From assembly GCA_016617855.1 (NCBI GenBank), contig JAECUM010003632.1, positions 100,615 to 164,614 on the forward strand: 64,000 nt of DNA. The letters are read 5' to 3'. Source of the DNA: Megalonaias nervosa (lineage: Eukaryota; Mollusca; Bivalvia; Unionida; Unionidae). Each line of letters opens with the position of its first letter. Within the stretch, counting starts at the first letter, position 1. Of this stretch, positions 12,876 to 24,368 are shown piece by piece. A program made the translations under genes and the position numbers. The notes beneath the pieces are model-generated. The model was not told where the DNA came from, searched no databases, and saw only the letters and a list, made by a program, of their open reading frames with translations.

Positions 12876-14056
12876 CTACCGTATTTACCGTGTATGTTGG
12901 AACACCGTATTTGTTGTGACACCATAAATTAATTATGAAAGCAATTTTTGCATGCACTGTATGTTCTGGGACACATCGTATTTTCAAGTCGTAAGTTGTG
13001 GGACACATTTTAAATCATTCAAAACTTAGATGTCAGAAAATGCAATTCAAATGAAATTTGATTTTAAAAAATATAAAACGGTGTACTTGAGATAGAACTC
13101 TTTAATCCACTGCAGCATCATCTCATCAACACAACCCGTCTCCTGCACATTCTTTTAGCTTTCTCATACCGTGAAAAATTATTGTTAGAGGCAACGCATC
13201 ACCTGAAGCGGAAAGTGCAAGGACTAAAGTCAGACTCATTCAAATCTGCACCAGTCATGTTCATTCCCACACTTTTGACCCCCATCTTATCAACAGTCCA
13301 TCCAGGAATGAGATCAAAGTACACTAGAATTTCATCCATGTTAATGATCATATTGTCAGCGAAATCACCTGCTTCTCTTCTGACCTTCACGAATTCATCA
13401 AACGATTTTATTTTCTCCAAATCTTCTGGGTGATGCTGGGTCATTGATGTCCATGCATGAAGCACTATACTGAGTCACTTTAAAAACTGTTCCGTTGTTT
13501 CAATTTATTTTCAAAATTCCTGTGAATACTGGTAAAAATGAACCAAAGTTAGCTTCCATATCTCAGCTGTCTTTGCATATTCAAAAAACAAAAATGTAAT
13601 AAAATCAGCACACTTAAAAGAATCCAAAGTCAGCTTACAAGGTCGGCTTGCTTTGCAATAAAATAACCTTTGTATCAATATTCTTTAAAAAAAAAAAAAT
13701 GGCTTCAAAGTATCCAAAGTCGGTTTGCTGTCGTTAAGTTCAAACAATGAGTTTACTGCTTCCTGCCAGTTATGTTTATTCACCACCCAAACTTCTGTGA
13801 GCTTGGCATCTGTAGTTATAATTAATACAAACAGGCATTAATGACTGCGGGTAAATAACATACACAGCAATAACTTGCTTTAATGATACTTTGTAACCCG
13901 TGCTAGCAAAAAGATTGTCACTTGCACTCAGTGTATTTTCAAATGATTTTTATTTGCGAAATACTGTCATATAGTTGACCTGGATATGATTCGATCTTGG
14001 TTATTTTGCACCTAACGCCATGTCATGCTTGACTGGCAGTTGTCTTCAAGATATTA
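12876..14056 (-). mobile_element. Degraded pogo/Tigger-like DNA transposon
   Basis: The left edge shows 'ctaccgtatttaccgtgtatg', resembling termini seen in pogo/Tigger-type elements. A transposase remnant on the minus strand lies at 13199-13465. The right portion (13690-14055) is non-coding and is repeated at 16200-16620. I could not find the opposite terminus, so the ends are uncertain. It lies in TARDBP intron 1. Confidence 0.55.
13199..13465 (-). pseudogene. pogo/Tigger-like DDE transposase fragment
   Basis: The 88-residue open fragment contains HHPEDLEKIKSFDEFV, then FADNMIINMDEILVYFDL, then WTVDKMGVKSV. The order 'P-x-D-L...K...F', 'NMDExxVxFD', 'TVDxxGxKSV' is the catalytic-core entry of pogo/Tigger/jerky (DDE_1) transposases, in which the D of NMDE is the first catalytic acid. 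The N-terminal DNA-binding domains and the rest of the core are absent or decayed. It is too short to be functional. A second, more decayed copy of the same segment lies at 14060-14460. Confidence 0.65.
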
Positions 14057-14460
14057 GTTGATCATTTCCCTCTCATTTGCAAAATCATTTGCTTCTCTTC
14101 TGGCCCTCACGAATTTATCAAATGACTTTATTTTCTCTGAAACTCCTAGGCAACACTGGGTCATCATGTCCGTGCACAAAGCACTATATTGTGTCACTTT
14201 AAAATTTGTTCCATTGATTCAATTTATTTTCAAAATGCCCGTGAATACCGGTGAAAAGGAACCAAAGTCAGCTTCCATATCTTGGACATCTTTGTACATT
14301 CCAACAAAAAAAAAAAAAATTTTTAAAAAATCTGCACACTTGAAAGTCGGTTTCTGAGGTCTGCTTGCTTTGGAGCAAAACCTTTGTATTGATATCCTTC
14401 TAAAAATACAAAAACAACCCCGGCTGTCATATTTGCTAAGCACCCAGCTAAAGTCACGTA
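14057..14460 (-). pseudogene. Second decayed copy of pogo-like transposase segment
   Basis: The stretch repeats 13360-13680 with many substitutions: 'gcttctcttctgg' versus 'gcttctcttctga', then 'gtgtcactttaaaa', then 'tcaatttattttcaaaat'. The reading frame is broken. It abuts the first copy, giving the order B-A-B', which suggests a local duplication or nested insertion. Confidence 0.5.
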
Positions 14461-14639
14461 TAAGCTATAATCTACCTGTCTTGGGAATATTTCAATCTCT
14501 AAAGATTGCCGCAGGGTTAGTGTTGAACTCTTACGCAAGGTTACCATGACCAGCCAGAGACCAGAAACTTGAGTCGGCAAAGGCAACTGCTCGTGTCACT
14601 TAACAGCAGCTTGCTGTTATCATACCTATATGTTAAAGG

Positions 14640-16200
14640 TTTGTTCAAGGATCAAAAGGAAAGTCCTCGGAGTGAATGGGGCATGCTCTCATCCATCCCC
14701 ACGTTGACAGACAGCGAGAGGGACATTTTCTGCTAAGTTTGATTGGATAGGTCTACAGTGATATCCAATCAAAACTGAGATAGTGGGTGTGATTACAATT
14801 CAGACCCGAATGATACCTTCCGAAATCGTAAGAGTAATTTAGTATTTGCCCGGAAGGATTTCAGATCAATAGGGTTTACTTCGCGAAAAAGCCACTTCTA
14901 ATCTGGCGGCAGAACAAAGAGGTAGATTCTAAGGAAAGACAAAGCTGCAAAAAGGTCAGTAAGTTATTTGCTCAATTTTTGCAGAATATTACAGCATCAT
15001 AATTGTAATTATTTGTAGTATGTACACTTAATTACTAGGATCATTTAGTATGTAGAATTACCTTTGTAGTGTTTCATTTACAAGCGTATTTGAGAAATGG
15101 GCTTCAGCCTTACGTAGAGAATTATTAGATGTGAGGCAGAATTATATACATTGTTAGCATGTGGTCAGAATTAATTTTGTAATTCGTTATTAGGTTACTT
15201 TGTAGTAAACTAGTGCATTTATTAATGTGTTATGCTAGAATTTACACATGCTTGAACTGTGAATTTGGAAACATGGTTGAAGTATGTAAGATTAGTTACT
15301 ATGGATGTATGCACTTATCAGAACATGGATATTTGAATATTTGCGTACTTTGTAAGAGTTGTAAGGTAAAGAAATGTGTCTGATTATTGTGATATTGTTT
15401 AGTATAACAGGATTAGGAATATGTACTGATGTGACAGAATTTATTGATGTGTGTATGAGAAGTAATTGATATCATGCTGTATCATGATGTTTATTTTACC
15501 ATACAAGAATGTATGGGTATCTCAAAGGGAACAAATGCATGACCGAAGAAATTTAATAGACATTATCTGATGATAGGCTGTGTGTAGTGTGAGATGAGAG
15601 GGCTAAGGAAAAAAATTGTACCATTCTTGTGTTTTCACAGGAAGCTTTTTAGGGGACAGAGAACTTCCAGTTCCAATGGGTCCCAAGTCTTCAAGAGTTG
15701 GAGACAGAATTAAGACTGTAGCCAAGACAGTCGAAGTCGACAGAAGTGTAGTCGTGGGGGAGAAAGTGGAGGAGGAGGAGTCTAGAGAAAATCAAGGAGG
15801 AGGAGGAGAAGAAATTTGGAGACAGGTTGGGGAGGAAGAGAAGGAATTGGGAGAAATAAGAGAGAGAAAGGATACAACAGATGAGTAGAAATACAAGGAC
15901 AGGTGGAAATCAATCTCACAATGCTAATCAAGTGATGCAATAGGCTTGTTAAAGGGTCGAGCAGATGGAGTGTAATTGGAAATTTGAGTCATTTGATTAC
16001 TGAACTGTTATTAAATTGTTATTCACTGAACTTCAACCTTTTTTTTGTATATTTAACCATCTGTCAGCATTACTGACTAGGAGCTTGGAGCTTTACATCT
16101 TTCACTAAATTTAACTTTAACAAAACAGAGCCTGGGCTGGACTTCTATAATAGTTTAAATAAAATATTGGGAGCACCCCACCCCAACAATATAGTTTGTC
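14640..16200. other. Block between pogo-like repeats, origin unknown
   Basis: This segment separates repeat copies at 13.7-14.46 kb and 16.2-16.7 kb and may be an insertion. It contains a purine-rich stretch (15700-15900) with one open frame of 90 codons (15616-15888, +) rich in Glu, Arg and Gly. A splice-acceptor-like 'tgtgttttcacag' lies at 15643, and a donor-like 'aaaaaggtcagt' at about 14950. No family recognised. Confidence 0.3.
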
Positions 16201-16640
16201 ACACTGGCTTTAAAGTATCCAAAGTCGGTGTCTGACGGCTTGCTTTATAATAAAAATAACCTTTATCTTTGATGTCCTGTCATTAAGTTCAAGGAATGAG
16301 TTTACTGCTCGCTGCCAGTTGTGTTTATTCACCACCCAGGATTCTGTGTGCCTGGCATCTGTAGTTATAATTAATACAAACGGGCATTAATGTCTGCAAG
16401 TAAACAGCATACACAGTAATGACTTGCTTTAATGATACTTTTGTAACCCATGCTCGTGAAAAGATTGTCACTTGCACTCCAGTGAACGTGTTTTCAAATA
16501 ATGATTTTTAATTGCGAGATAATGTCATATAGCTGACCTGGATATGATTCAATCTAGGTTATTTTGCACCTAACACTGAATGCGTGAATGACAGTTGTCT
16601 TCAAGATATCGGTGACTTTGTTGGATCCAGTTTTCAGTCG
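16200..16640. repeat. Third pogo-like element fragment
   Basis: This aligns with 13690-14055 in the same orientation. Shared text includes 'aaagtatccaaagtcgg', 'gttataattaatacaaac', 'gaaaagattgtcacttgc / aaaaagattgtcacttgc' and 'gacctggatatgattc'. It shows the unit continued rightward as 'gtcttcaagatat'. Non-coding. Confidence 0.65.
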
Positions 16641-16739
16641 GATAACATATTCAAACCTCTGAACACAACCAAACGTGATTTGTTTCTCAATGTTCATATC
16701 AATGAACGTGTCGTATGTTATCGGACATAAGCGATTCAT

Positions 16740-19700
16740 GCTACAGTATGGAAGTCTACGCTACATATAAGAGTTCATGGATATATTTTATTCTTTAATG
16801 CTCATGATGAAAAAGAAAAGGAATAAATGATAACGATACGAGGTTAATTTCTTTCCTTTTATTATCAGATAAGCGTTTTGTTTATTTATTTTATTGCAAC
16901 ATGCTGGGGGGGGGCACAAATTCAATACAAATTTATTTTGTTTCTCAAGTCTTCGGACATATGACCTAGGTGAAAAAGTTTCACCATTAAGTTCTGGGAC
17001 AAGAAAAAATTATTTTATCCTTTCCCAATTTATACTGGACTCTTTCCAGCATGTGCTGAATGAGTATTCAAGTGTTAAAATCATTCACACACTAAACAAA
17101 TTATGTAATTTTATCCACATTCTGAGACACACGCATGAAAATTTACTGAGCTACAGGCTAGACATCGTTTGCAATGCTGAGCTGTATGTACTCTAGTCAT
17201 ATTAACAGCTATTGATAAGTGGTTGATCCTTTATAACACCTCACTAACTGGGAGGAAAAAAGTTTGCCTTTATATGCATATTTCATGGGACATATGAATG
17301 TTTATAATGGCATATAGGCAGCATCTTTGAAGTCATAAAGATCTAGACCCTCACAATTCTAATGCATCCTGCAGGGAAATTCAGGTACACAGTACACCCA
17401 TTGGCAGAATACCTGCATCATCTCCTTTATAATTACTTGAGCTACTATTTGTGAAATACATCACTGAATTCTCCCAATAACTGGACCCCTCAATGGGCAC
17501 ATGACTTGATCATGCAAAGTATTGTAAATATTAATGATTTTATTAATCAAAAAGATTTGTATTTACATTGATGCTAAATGGATCTAAACTTCAGTAGGGC
17601 ATGATGTTTTAAAATATTCTTCACTTTCACTCACTGTCTTTAATTATTATACCATACATGGTTTTACATAAAACAAATTATTTTATTCATGCTTGTACCT
17701 GTCTTTTGGTGAAAACTTCAAAGTCCAGGGCTTTTTCTGTGCTTGCTGATGTTAAATAACCTGTATCGGGCAATCAAGTCACTTATTATGTTAACAGGTA
17801 ACGTTATTGCAGAACAGGCCAGGACAGAAGAGAAAATATACTTCTCTGAACAATGTGATTTAATAATACATGCCACTGTACGACAATACCCATGAAAAAG
17901 GAAGTGGTATGTATCTCATTGTTTACTGTAAGTTTTTCTGGTCATATAAAATCCACAAGCAAGTTTAGTTTCCTTTACAAGATCACTGCGTGGTGACCAC
18001 TGATGACATTGTGACAAGTTTCACACTTAACAGGCCCTCAGTTATTTTCTAGTCCAGGTTTTTCCTTGAAACAAAATTGCTGACTGCTTTCCAATACTCC
18101 TCCTAGCTAGTTTCATCCTGTGGAGGAAGTTTCTGAGTTGAACACGAGATGTATTCTTGCATTTCATATTCCTTAGTCTGAGTTTTTTTAGTACTGAGAG
18201 AAAAAAAATGTTCTGGCATTATGACATGAACTGAACTAAGATATATCAAGTGCCCTCAAACAGTTGAGTTGTTAATAATAGTAATAATTGTAGTAACAGT
18301 AGTCTATATAAAATTTTGATCACTGGTCCATGCAGTCAATTTGTCAAGGACAGCACTACCTTAAGTAGGAAATTATGCCAGAGACGATTGATGGGTAATT
18401 AAGGTCGATGCTCTGACCCAAATCAACATGCGTCATTAAAACTCAAGGTTGGAATTACTATTCATCAGAAACAAGTTAAATTTAAATTCCAAGCATCAAA
18501 ACCCAAGGTTAGGAATCTGTTGTGCACACTATGGCAATTAAAATTTCACCCAATAATTTACAACTTGTTACCAAGTACATCATCTGCATTTGATGTTATT
18601 ATGACCTGATATTTCTTCAAAGACAGGTAAGAACAATAACCAGAGAAAAATTATATGTCTGAGTAGTAAAAACCACAATATGATACACTATTTTTTAAAT
18701 CGTTTTACAACTTGTACAGAAATACACATCTGCTAAGAAGTGAATACTGGGTAACCAGTCCAATATATTAATATTGCTGCTGCAACCAACAGTTAAGGTG
18801 TGAAGTGCCCCATGTCGGCTGAATGTACATGATGTCTCAACAGAATCCTTTAAAAATTCTCATTTGCCTTTCTCCAGCTTTGGGACAAGTGCATAAGTGG
18901 TCATTATGTGTAATGAATGAATTAAATCACTTTCAAAACATCGCATGTCCCCCCTTCTTTTTGTAAAAAATGCACTTGCCTGACTGAGACATTGGACTAG
19001 TCCCGGACGTCAGGGGATCCGATATGAACTGCCCTGATAGGAAAAATGAAAAGTTCATGAATACCAGATGCATCCAAGTATTTAGCCTGCAGACATGTTT
19101 TACATTTGCCAAAAGAAACAATAAAATAATCAAATCTTTTTTTATTTTCCACCCAATATTGTGGTACCAAAGTACACCAAAAGACAGACCATTTATTACA
19201 TATATAGTGAACACATATAAATATATAAAACATACCATACAATTTACCTACGAGTTTACCATCAACATCATAACAAATTACATTGGCTAATTAGTATGAC
19301 TTATGTATATGGTCTTACTTGTATTGCTTAAACATAATGGGGGGGGGAAGAATTAGACAAATTAATTCATTAAGCAGTGGGTTCAAATGTATACAGATTC
19401 AATTCCGTTGTGAATATACACTAATACACAATATGTTGTCATGCCCCATTTTTGACAAGGCATCATAAACTCCCAGTTCTTGTGAGAATGCATCTCTCAG
19501 TGACATCATGACCACAACATTTGTTTACACTGGTCAGCACAGTAACACAGGCAAGATCTGGTTTATAAAATCCTACCATTGTCAGTTGTGAATTAAAACA
19601 AAGATGCATACCATGAAGAAATTTCATGTGCAACAAGCTAAATGAAATGCTGCCCTTTCTTTGTCTGACCAAAAATAACATTTACTGATAACTTGGGGGT

Positions 19701-19750
19701 TTTTTCAGTTGACCAATCAGGGCAATATCCTATTCATGGTTAGTAGTAAA
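16740..19750. other. AT-rich intronic stretch
   Basis: No recognised gene or repeat family. It includes G runs at about 16906-16914 and 19339-19347. Several overlapping short open frames on both strands at 18.9-19.3 kb have no family resemblance and mutually overlap, so they look like chance frames. Lies inside TARDBP intron 1. Confidence 0.4.
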
Positions 19751-20102
19751 GTGCGAAAAGAAGGATTAAGTGCAAAAATAACTCGTATTTACTTTATATC
19801 AAATTGAATAATTATTTTTTAATGAAAGATAATGACAAAAAACATTGAATGCTGCATTTATAGAATGTATTTCATAACATTTTGGTCACATGACAAATCA
19901 GTATAAAAAGCAGTATGTAAAATGACTTACGAAAAGAGGAAATCAAAAAGGACTCAAATTTTCTTTATTTATTAAATTTAACAAATCTTTGTTGAATAAA
20001 AGATAATGACAATATACAGCCAAATGCTGTTCAACATAAATTTTCATATCACTGTAATATATCCAGGGAATTGATTCACAAGCCTTTTAAGAGGGGATAT
20101 AA

Positions 20103-20107
20103 TAATG

Positions 20108-20142
<35 letters not shown>
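20103..20142. repeat. (AAT)n microsatellite
   Basis: About 13 units of a trinucleotide A/T repeat, starting 'aataatgataataataat'. Confidence 0.9.
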
Positions 20143-20144
<2 letters not shown>

Positions 20145-20169
20145 AAGTATTACTACCTTTTTAAACAGG

Positions 20170-20990
20170 AAATTGCTTAATTTATCAAAGTGAACAATCA
20201 TTGTAATGTTTTATTTTGACAAAACTTGCTAGTTTTACTCAGTTATCGATTCCATTTGATCAAGCAATAAAGGAAATACATGTTCTCTTTACACTTGTAT
20301 ATTCCTTTTGCAAATATATTAAACATATTATGTTTTGTACTGACCAGTCATTTGACAAAACATTTTAATATTAAAATGTAAATATATTTTACAATGTATT
20401 TTGCCCTAATCCTTCCTTTAAAAAGGATAATGGAATCTAAACAAGTAATAAAGAAATTACTAGAAAATACAAGAAAAGCTCTTTTTACACATATTTTCTT
20501 TTTCTGATCATTTTATATACCATGTCTTGCAACAAAGTGTATGACAAAAAAATATTCAGAAATATATGTTAATACAAGAATTAAGTGTCCAGTATTTCAA
20601 TGAAAAAAGTATTCTGCATTTGAAGAAGTAAAACAAAGTTCTTTTCAAAAGTCATTTTACATGCATAGTTTACATGACCAAAACTGTCATGAAAATACAT
20701 GTTGCAAATGCATTAGTAAATGTGTTTTCTCATCTTTCATTTAAAAATATTATCTGATAAGTAAAAAATAAATATACAAGTTCTTTTTGCACTTATTTTT
20801 TTATTTTGCAAGTCATTTTATATACCAGTATATCTACCGACTGCAAGTATGACCAAAATGTTAAGAAAATTCTTGTTGTTAATGCATTAGTCGATGTGTT
20901 TTGTCAGTACCTTTCAATTAAAAAAAGAATTTTTGAATTTGATAAAGAATGAGTTCCTTTTGCACATCTTTTCTGTGAAAAGAAGTTTCC
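20170..20990. repeat. Degenerate tandem repeat, array IV (~145-200 bp period)
   Basis: About five diverged units are recognisable by 'gttctttttgcactta', then 'agtcattttatatacca', then 'atgaccaaaatgttaagaaaa', then 'aatgcattagt'. The 'ttcttt-ttacac' anchor falls near 20274, 20477, 20636, 20782 and 20951. Related but weaker text begins near 19760. AT-rich, non-coding. Confidence 0.55.
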
Positions 20991-21071
20991 TTCGCACTTC
21001 AATACTAACATTCTTTTCAGTGCATTTTACTTACATATTAAGTGGGTGCAATCATGACAATTGTGACTGGT

Positions 21072-21387
21072 GTGTGTGTGATTTGGATTTTTAACATTAC
21101 ATAGTTTCAACAATGTTTCAATAATATTGCTACAATGTCTGCAGTGTTTATAGTGATGTCTAGCACTGGGGCATCATGCCATAGACATGTAGCATGATGT
21201 CCCATCCAGTCACTTTATCCTGACACCAGGCCGACCAGTCCTAACACTAACCTCTTAAGGCTGAGCGCCATGCAAGGCAGCTGTTAGTACCATTTTTATA
21301 AGTCTTTGGTAGAACTCGGCCAGGGATCAAACCCACAACCTCCCACATCCGAGGCAGATGCTCTAACCACTAGGCCACCTGAGCAGT
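21072..21387 (-). mobile_element. tRNA-derived SINE (meta-domain type), with TSD
   Basis: On the minus strand the head has an A box (TGGCCTAGTGGTTAGAGC, 21360-21377) and a B box (GGTTTGATCCC) typical of tRNA-derived SINEs. A central domain follows, including 'ggactggtcggcctggtgtc', which recalls the meta-domain SINEs of bivalves. It ends at 'gttaaaaatccaaatcac'. Flanking 14-bp direct repeats, caattgtgactggt (21058-21071) and caactgtgactggt (21388-21401), are target-site duplications with one mismatch. A sister copy lies at 40859-41166. RNA polymerase III transcribed; LINE machinery needed for movement. Confidence 0.85.
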
Positions 21388-21401
21388 CAACTGTGACTGG
21401 T

Positions 21402-22559
21402 AGCATGGGAAAAAGAGCCTGGTATCCATTAAAGGTACATTAAAAGGTCAAACTTTGTGTAGGCATAAAAAGTAGACTGTGTGAGCTAAACATTGGTACC
21501 AAATATATTACCCTACATGAAATGTAGCTTGATAAATATCAGCGCAGATTCTTAAATTAAATCATGTCACGTGATAAGAGAGGTGTCCTTCTTTAGAAGA
21601 TTACATCTGTGTATGATTTATAAGTAAATTTAAGTAATGATACAAGTCCCCCATTATGAGGGTATATATTATTGACATTTGATATGTATACTTTGATAAA
21701 ACAACTACAGTACTATTTCAAGTGAAATTACAGGCATCACAAATTTTCAGAAATGATCTGAATCTGACTCTGAATGTATACAGTGCTGGGCCAGTTACAG
21801 TATAAATTTGCACCTGAAAAGACAGCCAACTAGAAAATCAGAAGTACTGTCTTGAAGCTCTCCACTGATTGCGCCCTAGTCCGATAAATCATCGCCCCAA
21901 ATCTGTGCTGATACTGATGGACGATATGTGGGTCTGATGTGACCTGTTCATTAAAATGTGCAATTTTGCTGCATGCAAATCTTTCGGGAACAAACATGTG
22001 TACACTTTAGACACATACCGGAAATTGGTAACAGCCATATCAAGCGTGAAATTCAAAATGTCCACAGGACAGATAGTTGTGCTATTCCAGTTGGATTTAC
22101 ACGTCACCAAATATACGATATGCTCCAGAAATATAATGTATATGTCACCAAAAGAACTCTACAGCTGATGGTAGCTGCACAGCCACAAGAAATACCGGTA
22201 AATGTATAAAATGTACACCGATGTGTGCAGCCAAAATTGCATGCAGATAATTGCAGGTTTGAATGAATAGGTGACATCAGCCCCTCACCCGAAAATCAAC
22301 ATCATCACAGGTGAAGGGCTGATTTATTGGCCTAATTGCGCCCATACAACACTTCTCAGATGATTCCAATCCACCACTGTTTTTACTAAGAATTTCTAAA
22401 TTGTTCGGTCCTACACTGCTCAACTATAAAACATATACTATTATTTGATACTAGTTTTTCTACAACGTTTTTACTTTCAAAATTTGGAAAAGATCTAGCT
22501 TTAATCTGGCATTTCTGTCTTAATGGGTTTAAAAATATATTTGGTGAGAGAGCTGGCAC
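21402..22559. other. Intronic stretch, no feature recognised
   Basis: Overlapping short frames at 21889-22209 on both strands have no family resemblance. Nothing else recognised. Lies inside TARDBP intron 1. Confidence 0.35.
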
Positions 22560-22568
22560 TAGCCCCTC

Positions 22569-23097
22569 TAGACCAACAAGTAGGTCTCCGCTTTTTTTCT
22601 TTCTTCTGACAGCAGAGACCAACGCCGTCGGGCAATAGTCCATACTGAAATTTTACGCTGTGTTAACATTCTTCTAGTTCTGATGTATCGGACGCTTGCT
22701 AGTAATTAATACATTAATTTCGACTGACCTTGGTATGCGCATGGAAACTAAAATCCCTTTTCTTTTGACCGATGGCGTCAAATCCTTCAGAACACTCACA
22801 GTTTAGTAATAATCCCTGTCAGAACAGAACACCTATGTATACTTCTATTATTGACCTTATTTTTAATTGCTGACACGTGCGTGGAGAGCAGCATCACCCC
22901 AAGGTAAGAACAACTGCTTGAAACCTTCTAGCGAGTAGTATATCACACGGAACCGACTAATGCTTGGGACGAAATTGAGGTTGGGTCTGGCCGTCACGGC
23001 AGACCCAATGAGACTGAGAGACAGACAGACGTGTCAGAAATTCGAGATCTAGAGAACGATAAATAAATTTACAAAAGAAATTCAAAACTGTAATGAG
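22569..23097 (+). repeat. Left terminal inverted repeat
   Basis: Complementary to 27143-27656 with indels, mainly in a T tract near the end. The outer part includes GGTCTCCGC and, after the T tract, GCGGAGAC/GCAGAGAC, a small internal hairpin. The inner boundary is set where similarity ends after 'caaaactgtaatg'. Confidence 0.88.
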
Positions 23098-23295
23098 CAG
23101 TAAAGATATGCTAAAATTTAATAATAATAATACACACATATATATACATACATACTATGTGTTATTGCTTGGGTCGGGAATCCAGGCGCTTTTCCACATC
23201 AGTGCATAGTTACGACCGCCGAGGTGAAAACAACCGCCATATTGTTCCAGTGACTTGAGTAACATGTGGGAGACGGTTATACAACATGTTAAGAT

Positions 23296-23826
23296 ATGCA
23301 TAAGATTTGCAGTGTTGGTGGGTGCACAAACCTTCATATGCAAAAGGAACATTTGTCAATTTTCAAGATGATGATTCACTGGCCAGACCGAGATACTATT
23401 TTTACAACTTTTCCCAATGTTTTCAAGATGCACTTTCTGCGTTTGACGAATATAATTAACTGCTTTGAAATCTTCATTGAAAACCCAAAAGTGTACAAAG
23501 CTAAAGCCGAGTGTTACAGTAGCTACAAAAAGCACACAACAGTGAAGTTTCTTGTTGCATGTAATTCCTTGGGATCAGTTGTGTTTCTATCCAAGGCCTG
23601 GGGAGGACGTGTTTCAGATATTGAAATATCACGCATATCTGGATATATCAGCAGAGCATTTCATTACCCTGGGGATCAGATTTTGGTAGACAGGGTTTTA
23701 CTCTTCAAGAAGACATGGCAACTGAATGTTCTGCAGAGTTGATCTTGCCAGCATTTACAAAGGGAAAAAACAGCTTTCTGCCCGTGAAGCGGAACAATCT
23801 TGAAACTGTCATCAGTTTGAATTCAA

Positions 23827-23863
<37 letters not shown>

Positions 23864-24108
23864 TTGGACTCATGAAGTCAAGATTTTCAATTTTACAAGG
23901 GACTCCGCCAATTCAGTTTGTGAATTCAATTAAGTTAGAAGCATATAATGACATGCTTTCAAGTGTTGATAAAATTGTCAGAACATGTACCATTCTTACA
24001 AATTTAAGTGATGGGGTTGTTCTTACTTCTGATGCAAGGGGGAAAAAAGCTAAAGACTTTCAGTTTATGCAGTCATTTGAATTTTTTATTAATGGACACA
24101 TTTTTTGA
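23296..24108 (+). pseudogene. ISL2EU-like DDE transposase, inactivated
   Basis: The frame starts with a truncated THAP-like zinc-finger entry (MHKICSVGGCTN). It then jumps to a DDE_Tnp_4 core: CFEIFIENPK, YSSYKKHTTVKFLVAC, FLSKAWGGRVSD, PGDQILVDR, and after the breaks RFSILQ and IVRTCTILTNLS. The residue before CFEIF is Asn (codon 23458-23460), where the family has the first catalytic Asp. A one-base loss follows VDR near 23693 and another frame change lies near 23765. A (GA)n tract at about 23829-23861 replaces the segment expected to carry the third acid. Most of the THAP domain is missing. It faces the YqaJ gene, and together they form the element's coding content. Confidence 0.85.
23829..23861. 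repeat. (GA)n microsatellite inside transposase
   Basis: A run of AG dinucleotides interrupts the transposase reading frame. It is flanked by 'caaat' on the left and 'tgattggactcatgaag' on the right. The family reading on the right (VIGLMKSRF) resumes immediately after it, so the tract grew in place of a few codons. Confidence 0.9.
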
Positions 24109-24368
24109 GGCAATGTCACAATTGTGTTTTAGTATGCAGAATAAGTTTCAATTTTCATGTACATAATGATATATGTAAATGGTCAAACTGAGCTACTTTG
24201 TTAATAATGTGTGATAAGCCTATTTCCATAACTGCAATCATGAAAAGTGACTTTTATACATAGATTTTTTTTCACATACTTATAAATTCGAATGTTCATT
24301 ATATAAATGCATTTTAGTATGACATAAAGATGACAAATAATGCATTTGTTTCATTAAATCATAAAAAG

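Noticed and set aside
15616..15888. 90-codon Glu/Arg/Gly-rich frame after an acceptor-like site
   Set aside because: Composition explains the length; kept only as part of an unexplained block.
16894..17196. 100-codon plus-strand frame
   Set aside because: Begins at a G homopolymer and has no recognisable motif.
18933..19290. Overlapping frames of 81-101 codons on both strands
   Set aside because: Mutually overlapping, no recognisable motifs, AT-rich chance frames.
21311..21387. tRNA gene on the minus strand
   Set aside because: A and B boxes are present but the body is continuous with a SINE core and flanked by target duplications; the same unit recurs at 41166.
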